NCBI GenBank assembly: GCA_037903475.1
Contig: JBAJFG010000562.1
Coordinates: 3,640,501-3,704,500, forward strand
Origin: Ancylostoma caninum
Taxonomy: Eukaryota > Nematoda > Chromadorea > Rhabditida > Ancylostomatidae
Direction: 5' to 3'
DNA: 64,000 nucleotides
The position numbers and the translations under genes were made by a program. The notes under the pieces are model-generated. The model was not told where the DNA came from, ran no database searches, and saw only the letters and a program-made list of their open reading frames with translations. Shown here piece after piece: positions 55,318-64,000 of this stretch. The first letter of the stretch is position 1; the number at the start of each line of letters is the position of its first letter.

Positions 55318-55970
55318 AGGCAACGTCCCACCTCAAGATCTTTATTGAGATCTCAACGTGAAAAGAATCTTCAGGAGCTGAAGATCACAACGGTATACGT
55401 GATTCCATGCAAGACTGCTGAAAAACCCCATTTCCAAGCCCCAATTTTTAAGGAGCCTTTGTGCAGAGCCAGAGGCGGAACTAAGAAACTTTCCGAATAA
55501 TTTACTCCAGGAAGCGCACCTCTTGAGGAAATTCATATCCCTCGTGAGAGTTTCTCATCACCTCCTTAATCGAATAGAAACTGTCTCCCAGTCTCCCATA
55601 TGGGACAAGCAAAGGAGTTCACGCTCCGGAAACCATAAAATTCCGCCCTGACTCTGGAGACAATGTGGTATTGTAGGGTTTCCGGACCCTGAACTCGTTT
55701 GCTAGTCATACATGGAAGACAATTTTCATTCTGTTAGGGAGTTGATGAGGAACTCTCACAAGAAATATGAATTTCCTCAGGAGGTGCGCTTCCTGCAAAG
55801 AATTATTCGCAAAGTCACTTAGCTCCGCCCAAAGGCTCTTTAAAAATTGGGGCTCGGAAATGGAGTTTTTCACCAGTCTTGCATGGAATCGCGTGTACCG
55901 TTGTGATCATTGGCTCCTGGAGATTCTTTTGCTGAGATCCCAAAAACGATCTTGAGGTGGGACGCTGCCT
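55318..55970. mobile_element. TTAA-flanked element, subfamily E (653 bp)
   Basis: TTAA precedes AGGCAACGTCCCACCTCAAG, and CTTGAGGTGGGACGCTGCCT precedes TTAA. Arms are about 240 bp and imperfect (GCGCACCTCCTGAGGAAATTC-type pairs). It lies directly after the last open block of the chemoreceptor. A lone end of the same subfamily is at 63,100-63,165. Confidence 0.8.
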
Positions 55971-56480
55971 TTAAAGCAGGACTTACTGGGGTGGTGAACA
56001 ACCGTTTTTTGCGTGAAAAGAAATTTATACCAAAGGCGAAATTACAACGCCTCAATCCATGCTTCATCCACGATTAGCATGAGTAACTCTTCCATATTTT
56101 CCATGCAAGAAGGGAATGCGCTCTCAACACGTATCACTACTTGAAGAGCTGAGATATTTGCCTCATCTATGTGTTGGTTTTCGCTCATTTTTGATATATT
56201 TCTCCACCAAAGAAGCTTCGTTGATGGAACAAAGTGGCAGCCTAGTACGACCGACTCTACGCTGTGGCAAATTAGACGGAGCTACTCATCTTTTGCTCAT
56301 GACTTTCTATTGATTCAACTCCACGGATACATATCATCTCTTGTACGTGTGCATCTAGATTTGGAGCTGGGTTGTGATGTCCACATTTGCTGAGCCGTTG
56401 CGGTTTCATGCGCGTGTGCGATTCATGACATGGAATAGAAGAATATGACTAATGATGACTTTGCTCTCAATATCATAAAC
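55971..56480. other. Unassigned; possible receptor remnants
   Basis: The plus strand reads SSFAHDFLLIQLHGYISSLV (about 56,290-56,345), which is hydrophobic and could be a receptor remnant, without splice signals. Confidence 0.2.
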
Positions 56481-57869
56481 TAAATGGCATACCCGGCTTC
56501 GCTCGGGAGTTTCATTCCCCCGGCGTTCTATACTGATGTGGATAGTTAGTGACACTGACGTATCCACTCGAAGTTCTCATCATTTTGGTGATCACGATGT
56601 TAGATAGCCTTGGCGACCTTTTTTTTCACCTGCACGGAAGCAAGGAAGTCAATAAAGCCTGTAAATCCACAATTTTCTGCAACTGGTTGCTATATTTGTG
56701 TTCAGCGCATTGGAGAACCCCAGCAGGCTTGTTCTTGCCCGTCTCTGAACGAAAGCAGAACAGCCAATAAAATCGATAAATTTGAATCAATACTCTCTCC
56801 TGAAATGGTTGTAGTATTCGTGTACAGCGTATTCGTTAATCCTTTTAAGGATTTGCTCACACAACTTTGTCGTAGAAGTAGAAAAAACCGATAAAATCAA
56901 AAAATCGGCACTATTCCACATTAGGAGCTCAAAATATTCGAAAAAATGTTCTCGCCACTTCGTTTAAGGGGTTATTTGAAGTCCTGAATACGAATATCGT
57001 ATTCATTTTGTACCGTAACCCTATTTTTTAAGGATATGCACAGTATACGGTTTACGGTAGATTTTCGGTGCCTACCGTATTTCACGAAATCCTCTCAAAT
57101 TTTGCAGAGAAGAGTGATTTCAGGCACTGATCACTATTCTGAACATCAATTTGCACGAAACTACCATATTCCCACCGAAATCGTCAATTTTCGTCAAATT
57201 TCTAGAGTGATCCTACCGTAACCCTACAAAATGGGGTCCGGGTACGAAGTGAATACGATGTTCGTGTTCAGCACCTCAAATAAACTCCTCCTCTGTGCAA
57301 AATTTGAGCGAATTCCATGAGGTGCCGTATCTACAGTAACCCTACTCTAATCCTGCGGAAATGGAGTTACGATTTAAAATGAATACGATATTCTTGTTCA
57401 GCGCCTCAAATAATCTACGTAATGTTTCGGCGAAAATTTTGGGGCCCCTAGGTGGAACAGTGTCAAAAATAAATATTTTGACCCAAATTGCTTGTCATAT
57501 TCCCGTTCAGCGTATTGAGGAACCCCAGTGCAGTTGTTCACCCCTTAGCAAAAGTAGAAAAATCAATAAAATCAATAGATTGGTAATTGGGCGCAAAATA
57601 GTTGTCATTTGTGTTCAGCATATTGAGGAACCTCAGTAGGCATGTTCTTGCCAGTCCCTGGGCAAAAGTGCCGGAAAATCAATAAAGTCGATATAATCGA
57701 TAAATCAATCGACATCTCCTGGCGGGAATTAGCCTAAAACTTCCGCTGTCCCTTGATGGTTATGTGTGCAAGGTTTGGTCTCGATCGGTTAACCCTCCGC
57801 AATTTCTATAAGGAACATGCATACATACACAAGCACAGACATTCTACTTTTTGCTTTATATATACAGAT
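56481..57869 (+). repeat. Retroposon-like repeat, copy A
   Basis: It starts TAAATGGCATACCCGGCTTCGCTCGGG and ends with GGTCTCGATCGGTTAACC, TTTCTATAAGGAACATGCAT, ACATAC repeats and CTTTATATATACAGAT. Copy B is 58,959-59,775. Internally, degenerate ~110-bp units recur (GTTCAGCGTATTGAGGAACC; GCAAAAGTAGAAAAATCAAT; AATCGATAAATCG). There is no coding sequence. The layout (CCGGCTTCGCTCGGG head, TATATA/microsatellite tail) resembles widespread microsatellite-ended retroposons, which is inference. Confidence 0.6.
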
Positions 57870-57973
57870 TGGAACGGTGCCCTTCTGAATTAGTTTAGTA
57901 ATCGAAGAATAAAGATTGATGACTTGCAGCATTCACTAATCTTTTTTGTCGAAGGTTCTCTTTTTTTAATGTA

Positions 57974-58891
57974 CAGGGTGACAACAAAGTCTTTGGCCAA
58001 GGACTTTGTAGCAGTTATTCGTTGCGCTTTGTCGGGAAACCCATGACTTTGTATTTGCGTTGACTACCCAAATGTCTCGAGTGCACATGCAAAATTCCAT
58101 AGTCCATAGGTTTATTTGAGTTTTGTATGATCTACGAACATAAAACGAGGTAGAGATGGAAATGGCCGCTAATAGGGTCCCTGCGACATCTCCTCCAAGA
58201 ATTTCTTTCAGTTGGCTCTTCAAATCACCGGTTTTCTATCCAGTACTCGAGAGGGAAGAACTCTCTATCCTAAGGAGATCTGTGACTGAACCCGTTTTCT
58301 TGACCGGAAAAGGTCAACAAATTGCAACCACCACTTTTTGCCAATAAAATTCGCAAAGTAAAGGGCAAAAGTGGGCAGAGCAAAATCCTGAGAAGTATGT
58401 TGTTTCTTAGGCTTGAGCACATCTGATAAAGGTAAGGTGGAGATCTGACAAAAGTTCTCCTCCTTGTTTCGAAATAAAAAGCAGCAAAAGGTTGGTTCAG
58501 ACCCCTCCCCCCAATTTCTGATTTCACCAAACCCGTCATATTTACTTAATAATTAGCATGCTTCCTAAAACGGAGGCATCTGGATCTCAGAGGGACAGTT
58601 CTGAGAACGGAGGATTAGTGCTAACTTTTGTTGAAATACCAGCTCCCTTTGTATAGACCTAAGAAGAAAGCGCGACTATAAAAGCTCGAACAAGTTGCGG
58701 CCCTTGTGCGTTGCAGTCGCCGAAGATTTTGTCGACTCTACGAGGAACCCAAGAGAGATATCTAAAACCCAAGAGTGGATTCTTAAAGCGCATGAATTCT
58801 ACATAGCCCAAATAAATTTCCAGATTGCTACCCTATCTAATCCCACTTTTACAATTTGTTGTATTCGGCCAAAGACTTTGTTGTCACCCTG
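57974..58891. mobile_element. 918-bp TA-flanked element, copy 2
   Basis: Same termini as 10,555-11,458 (CAGGGTGACAACAAAGTC), with TA on both sides. Similarity runs through the whole interior with small indels, for example GAGGTAGAGATGGAAATGGC and GGGCAAAAGTGGGCAGAGC. It lies between the two retroposon-like repeats. Confidence 0.8.
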
Positions 58892-58958
58892 TATATGTGA
58901 ATGAACAATATTATACAGTTATGATCTGTGAATAGTGATTCTGTTTCTTATTTGTAAC

Positions 58959-59716
58959 TAGACGGCATGCCCGGCTTCGCTCGGGTGTTTTACTACCCCG
59001 GCAATTTCACACCAATGAAGACAATTGCTAGTGCCGACAAATTCATTGCGGATGCCTATAATTTTGGTGGCAAACTCATAAGCAGGCTCATGTAAGCCTC
59101 TTCCACCGACCCGTAAGCGAAAAGTCAGTAATGTTACTTCAGTGTCAAATTCATGGAAAGCAGTTGCCACATTCGTACTTATTGTTTAGCGTTTTCGATT
59201 GATCCAGTGAACACATTCCTACCCCGTCCCTTTCCAAAAGCGGAGAAAGAGCAAAAGAATTACTGAGTCGATATATCCATGGAGGATAGTTGTCATATTC
59301 GTTGACGGCGCAATGGAAAATCCCAGTAGACACATCTTCACCGGCCCGTGGACGAAAATGGCGAAAAATCATACCAATAATTCGATATTCTGCACAAAAT
59401 GGTTATCATATTCGCGTTTAGAGTATTGGGGAACCCCAGTAACCATGTCCTCACCACCCCTGGCCGAAAATAGCAAAAAATCAGAAAATCGATAAATCGA
59501 TATTTCGTGCAAAACGGTTATCATATTTGTGTTCAGCGCAAACCTCATTAGACATGTCCTCGCCGCCTCCGAGCAAAAGTAGCGAAAAATCAATAAAATC
59601 GATAAATCAATCGATAATGCCTGGCACGAAGTAGCCTAAAACCTCCGCCGGCCCATGAGGAATGAGCATGCAAAGTTTGGTCCCGATCGGTTCACCTTCC
59701 GCGATTTCTATAAGGA

Positions 59717-59751
<35 letters not shown>

Positions 59752-59775
59752 GACATTCTACTTTATATATAGAGA
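58959..59775 (+). repeat. Retroposon-like repeat, copy B
   Basis: Starts TAGACGGCATGCCCGGCTTC and ends with GGTCCCGATCGGTTCACC, TATAAGGAACATACATACAT, a (CA)n tract (59,730-59,751) and CTTTATATATAGAGAT. It carries fewer internal ~110-bp units than copy A. Confidence 0.6.
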
Positions 59776-60075
59776 TTTGAGCTGTAGGTCGAAAAACACT
59801 CACACTGCAAAGTAAATATATGTTAAATCATGAACTATGCATTTCTTTGAATTGGTTAAGGCGACATCTCAAAGAAGCATGTCAGAGGAAAGATGTTGTG
59901 CTAAAGTCCCGTGACTGTATGACTGGGAAATTTGATCCTGTTGTGAGGTTCAAATTAGAACAGATGAATGTAAATAAATAGTGTTGATGGATGCAAGTTG
60001 AGATAGAGCGATTGAACAGCATTAATTCATTGTGAAATTGGCACCACAAGAAACTTTTCAATTCCAATATTTCAG

Positions 60076-60699
60076 ATCCTCATCTACCTTCTGCTAGGAT
60101 ATGGTATCACCTTCAACGTGATGTTTGTCATTACTTTTGTAAGTTTCGATGCGAGCTACAACCACTTTTTTCTTATAAAAATATACACACCGTGTGGGAA
60201 GCACTATTTACTTTAAACAGTTCCAAAAAAAAACTTCAAATCAACATTGATATTGTTTTTTTCTTCTCCAGTGAGCATGCTTGCTGCCACGTGCCCTAGC
60301 ACCTTGGAAGTGATCTGTATGGGGACTGAAAGAGGTCATGGACCCACCAGATCACGCATGAAATTAAGACCATTCGTTCTGGTGTTTTCCACACCTTTAT
60401 CGCTCGAAAGTGATTATGGGTAATCACACCATGGTTATCTTGGTTCTGGTAAGCTGGCTGCTGCTGGCATTGCACAAGTTTTTTTTGAAACCGGAGCAGG
60501 GTATGACTTGCTGTAGCCAGATGATGGGTTCTATAGTGAGTTGTTTATTGTGGGAAATTCTATAGAAGGAAACAGAATTACAAATAGACTGTGAGCTGAT
60601 CTATGAAACAGAGTGCTTGTTTAGGTCATTGCTGTGGTACTCGTGTTCATTGATTTTGTGTATAGAATCAACGGAAATGAGACTTTCCGCCACTGCTAA
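60076..60699 (+). CDS. Possible membrane-protein exons
   Basis: A 63-bp exon (60,076-60,138; acceptor ATATTTCAG, donor TTT|GTAAGT) encodes only a membrane segment (ILIYLLLGYGITFNVMFVIT). In phase 0 it can join 60,625-60,699 (acceptor CTTGTTTAG), which reads VIAVVLVFIDFVYRINGNE and TFRHC before a stop. In another frame the latter continues RLSATAKNYGSHYMLEKRTF, like the loop after TM5 of a chemoreceptor. So this may be a frameshifted receptor or a small unrelated membrane protein. No start exon was found. Confidence 0.3.
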
Positions 60700-60744
60700 G
60701 AACTACGGTAGCCATTACATGCTAGAAAAACGAACATTTCGATA

Positions 60745-62145
60745 ATGAACTACAGCTTGAATTGGCAATCAGACTCGGGAAATGAATTTATCATTCTGGC
60801 AATTTGTCGAAAAATAGTCATCGTGAATCACTTTTCTGCAGAGAAGATATAGGTGCCGCAGTATAGAGAAAGTCGGCGGAAGGGGCACGGGGACGTGGGA
60901 GAAATTGATCTTTGCGTTTTCGCGTCCCAGACGGAAAATAAATAATTAATAATTGTTAAAAATCGTTTCGAAAATAATAAAAATAAACAATTGAAAATAA
61001 ACTAATACAAGATTTTCATTTGTATTGTAAAGTGATTTCAAAAGTTTGCCGATCCATTCTCGAGAGAGGGGGGCATGCGTCCGCCGTGGCACGTTTTCTC
61101 AGATCCCATCTTTTGGACCAATACTTCTCTTCGGCGCCATTTCTGTAGCAGGTACGGACGCAGGTAGCTTCAGCTACGTACGTATCTTCTGCGTCGTGTT
61201 CGTCCAAGGGATTTTCCGTCAGTGTGGAACCCCTTGCTCTTTAAGTGGCTGGGATTGCGAACCGATTTCTTCCTGACGATACCAGTGTCCCTAATATGTG
61301 TCAGCATTTCGAAGCTAAGAACTGTGTACGAGGGCGATCTACAGTCCCGCAACTATTGGAGAGGCATTGACAGCTCTTCTGAGTTGTGGTACTGGTGAAG
61401 GAGCAAGAATGAGATGAGAGCTGACACTGCTGACCAGAGAAGGATACTAGGCGGGTCCGACAACTCGTAATGAAATGTATACTGTCGAATTCAGTTTTCG
61501 ATGCTGATCTCAAATCCGTCCTCGTTATCTGCTGCGGTGTTCTCTCTGAAGAGTTACGTGGCATGATTTCGGCTTGCTCACGGCACCCAAAATTTGGCTT
61601 CTTGAATGTATTTTGCCAAGATATCGCGGGAACTTATCTGGATCCAAGAGAATTTCAAAAGCATAATTAAATTTCAATTAGTTGACATGTATGGAACAGT
61701 TTTCGCCCATATTTATAGCAGAATATAACTCAAAAGTCATATTTGGCCAGTCTAGACAAGCTGAGACTATGCAACGTAGCTCTTCACAGAGAACTCCGCA
61801 GCAGATAAGGAAAACGGATTTGAGATCAGCATCCAAAACTGAATTCAACAGTATACATCTCATTACGAGTTGTTGGATCCCCCTAGTATCCTTCCCTGAT
61901 GAGGCACAAACTCTACTAATGAGTTGTGAAAACGAAACAGTGGACGCTATTTCACAAGTACACCCTGAAAATTTTTTTACGGCCTTCTGATATATCGTCA
62001 TACATTTAGTATATGAACAATATTTTTTTGCTCCTTAATTTTATTTATTCATTCATTCACTTTCACGTCAGTGGACCACGCGTAACAATAGAAAATAACG
62101 TAAAAAAAACATGAACGAGCATCAAAGAAAACATTTTTTCGGGAA
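60745..62145. other. No supported gene; repeated block
   Basis: 61,465-61,575 and the inverse of 61,770-61,880 share GATCTCAAATCCGT and TCTGCTGCGGTGTTCTC-type sequence, an inverted pair of about 110 bp. A LINE-tail-like TTATTTATTCATTCATTCAC lies at 62,040. Confidence 0.35.
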
Positions 62146-62409
62146 TTAAAAAAAACTCAGGACCGGCAGTGGTGTAGAGAAAGAAGGCTGTAGAGAGCTT
62201 TTATTCTGGATTTGATCTTGAATGTTACACCTTCGTACATGAGGGGATGCCGTTTCAAATTTATCGATTGAGACATTAAACTTCCCGAAGATGATGTTGT
62301 AGACCATGACAGGATCACTTTTGCTTTCTCTAGTATCGAGAGAACGAATCTTAAATATGCCGTCGCAAATAAGTAAAAGCAGGAGGAGTGTTGGGATAGT
62401 CGCATCCAT
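62146..62409 (-). CDS. Putative secreted protein
   Basis: The ATG at 62,409 starts an 87-codon frame with a signal peptide (MDATIPTLLLLLLICDGIFK). A hydrophilic region follows with one N-glycosylation site (NVS) and RRCNIQDQIQNKSS. Only the signal peptide gives support. A donor may lie within the frame, and the AATAAA at about 62,203 (minus) could be a polyadenylation signal. It lies head-to-head with the chemoreceptor exons that start 160 bp away. Family unknown. Confidence 0.35.
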   Translation of the reverse strand: MDATIPTLLLLLLICDGIFKIRSLDTRESKSDPVMVYNIIFGKFNVSIDKFETASPHVRRCNIQDQIQNKSSLQPSFSTPLPVLSFF

Positions 62410-62571
62410 GCAAGCGTATGTATGCAGATCTTTCTAGTAAAACTATCCTGGACAGGTTCAAATCTTGATATGGAGCGCTTTGATGTCGGCCTAAACACCA
62501 TATATGCCATTGAAACATTTTTTGTTTCTCTCATACCAAGAATACCTTTTAAACACCTGCTCTATTTTCAG

Positions 62572-63998
62572 ATATTCCACATGTACCATTTAGCTAGAAG
62601 CGACTCTCCGTGTGCTCTCTTGTTCTACACGTCGGAATGTTTGTGGTCATTTTATCCATTGACTACTTGCATAATTGGATTCATACTTATACAGGTAACA
62701 CATTTTGATGGCACTTATTCAGTGGATTTTAGTCCATTTCTGCAAGGTTTTCGCGAAGTGGGTGAACGAGATGTCTTTTTCTAAAATTGTCAAAAACAAT
62801 GAAAAAGGGCAGTCATGCCTTGAAAAAAAAAAGAGACGTCAGCATTTCTCACGTGGATACGGACTTTCTGTTAAATCTATCAATTGTATAATAGAATGGA
62901 AGCTGAAAATAATAATGTATGTGATGGGCGTAGACCCGCTGTTTCTTGTCAGAGTGCCTTGTTTTGTTGTGGTCCCTATCACTTCAATCGTTTGCTACTG
63001 GCACACTGACATTACATGAAGGTCTAGTGATTGAAAAGAAAATTAAACATTTGAAAAATTCCAGTGATGAGTGAAAACATGCGTATGCGCCACGTTACCT
63101 TTGGGCTGCCAGCGTCCCACCTCAAGATCGTTTTCGAGATTTCAAGGTTAGAAGATTCTCCAGGGGGGGGGGGTCGCTCCGGGGTTGAATTTTTACCAAC
63201 ACCACGCTTGGTCCTGTTTATAGCTCCACGCAGGGGTAACTCTATTTACATACTGATTACGGCCGTCACCGTTACGTTCAATTCTCCAAGATCTCAACAT
63301 ATGACAATGTTCGACGAGGACTGTTAATCTTCAACTATTGTTGAGTGGTTATCCGAAAAACTGCGCCGTACTACGTAATACAATCAAGGCAAAGATTCAG
63401 TGTACTGCACTTTCAGCATTCCTGATCACGTTATCTTATTTCTCTTGATTGTTTTTCTACTCTTTTTCCTTTTACCCGGAAGTGAACCTGTGAAGGAAAA
63501 TCGAATAAACTGCAGGCTGCCTTCGCTGCCGAACGGATTACTGCCACATGTCGACTCGGACGATATGAGAGACGAGGAAAATATTTGGGATTCATCATGG
63601 CTGCTGCAGTGGTACGCTTAAATGTTTTCGTTTCCAGGGAAACCATTAGGTTTTTGCTATCCATCGTAATTAGTTCACATATGCTGCAATTACTTTTTCC
63701 CTTACAGCTGGTACTATCGATATTGTGCGTGAGGTGGGGACTGAGCACTACCAATCCAGAAGAATTACAATATCAATGTGCTGGTATTCCGCTTTCTACG
63801 AAACAACGGATGATCTGGATTTACTCTGTTATGTTCATCATCGACTTGTTTTCAATGGCGGCATTTGCGAACTGTTTTTATTATAACAAGAAAAAGCTGC
63901 ACAGTGGGTGGGTACAGGTTCTCAAGAATTTCAGCGGCTGTCCATCACAATTTACATTTTTGCTTCTTCCAATACAACACTGCCCAAAGGTATCCTAG
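62572..63998 (+). CDS. Serpentine chemoreceptor (Sra/Srab-like), partial
   Basis: Exon 62,572-62,694 (acceptor CTATTTTCAG, donor CAG|GTAACA, 41 codons) reads IFHMYHLARSDSPCALLFYT and SECLWSFYPLTTCIIGFILI. This is the TM2-loop-TM3 pattern with the SPC...C signature of Sra-superfamily receptors. A later exon from 63,708 (acceptor CCCTTACAG) reads LVLSILCVRWGLSTTNPEEL, QYQCAGIPLSTKQRM and then a TM segment (IWIYSVMFIIDLFSMAAFAN) ending FYYNKKK. This fits TM4, the second extracellular loop and TM5. The expected exon between them with the post-TM3 ER motif was not found, so the gene may be defective or the exon diverged. 63,400-63,600 is an extra hydrophobic open block of unclear status. The gene runs off the window. 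Confidence 0.55.
63100..63165 (+). repeat. Fragment of TTAA subfamily E
   Basis: GCTGCCAGCGTCCCACCTCAAGATCG matches the end of the element at 55,318-55,970. It lies between the two receptor exons, inside the presumed intron. Confidence 0.45.
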
Positions 63999-64000
63999 TG

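Overview
The window looks like nematode nuclear DNA, most likely from a strongylid (hookworm-type) worm. The evidence is short GT-AG introns, a Nanos-type gene, nematode-style chemoreceptor exons, many small secreted-protein genes and a very dense load of non-autonomous transposons. The species assignment is inference. There are no operons, rRNAs, tRNAs or CRISPR arrays that I can support. Real genes here are multi-exon, so most long open frames are chance frames or lie inside repeats.

Left part (0-17 kb). Miniature elements and one possible TATA/GC-box gene (about 2.3-3.4 kb) are followed by a 924-bp element with palindromic subterminal repeats. Next comes the best-supported gene, a four-exon Nanos homologue (7,912-12,945, +), whose first and third introns are packed with transposons (a hAT element in intron 1; several TA-flanked elements and one TTA-flanked element in intron 3). 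On the minus strand follow a two-exon secreted protein (13.3-13.8 kb), cysteine-rich exons (14.4-16.3 kb) and another small secreted protein (16.9-17.1 kb). A perfect 28-bp-arm hairpin overlaps the end of that last gene.

Middle (17-32 kb). This is mainly transposon nests. It holds a 1.1-kb hAT element with 8-bp target duplications and ACGATTTACG arrays, GC-rich nested foldbacks at 19.4-20.85 kb, and a TTA-flanked element split by an 0.8-kb insertion (22.6-23.7 kb). A decayed CR1-like LINE (28.2-32.3 kb, -) is interrupted by a 1.75-kb hAT-like element, which itself carries an 841-bp foldback.

Right-centre (32-54 kb). Gene exons are scattered and mostly on the minus strand (34.1, 37.6-38.1, 42.3-43.3, 49.5 kb), with weaker plus-strand candidates at 45.8, 50.9 and 53.2 kb. 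Among them lie LINE scraps and a family of TTAA-flanked elements that share only short termini.

Right end (54-64 kb). There are parts of at least two serpentine chemoreceptor (Sra/Srab-like) genes, at 54.7 kb and 62.6-64 kb (the latter runs to the window edge). Between them are two retroposon-like repeats ending in microsatellite, a 918-bp partner of the element in the Nanos intron, and a minus-strand secreted-protein gene.

Together the gene content suggests a germline regulator (Nanos), secreted effector-like peptides and chemosensory receptors, separated and often invaded by several transposon families. Exon boundaries were read by eye from splice signals and reading frames. No homology search or RNA evidence was available.
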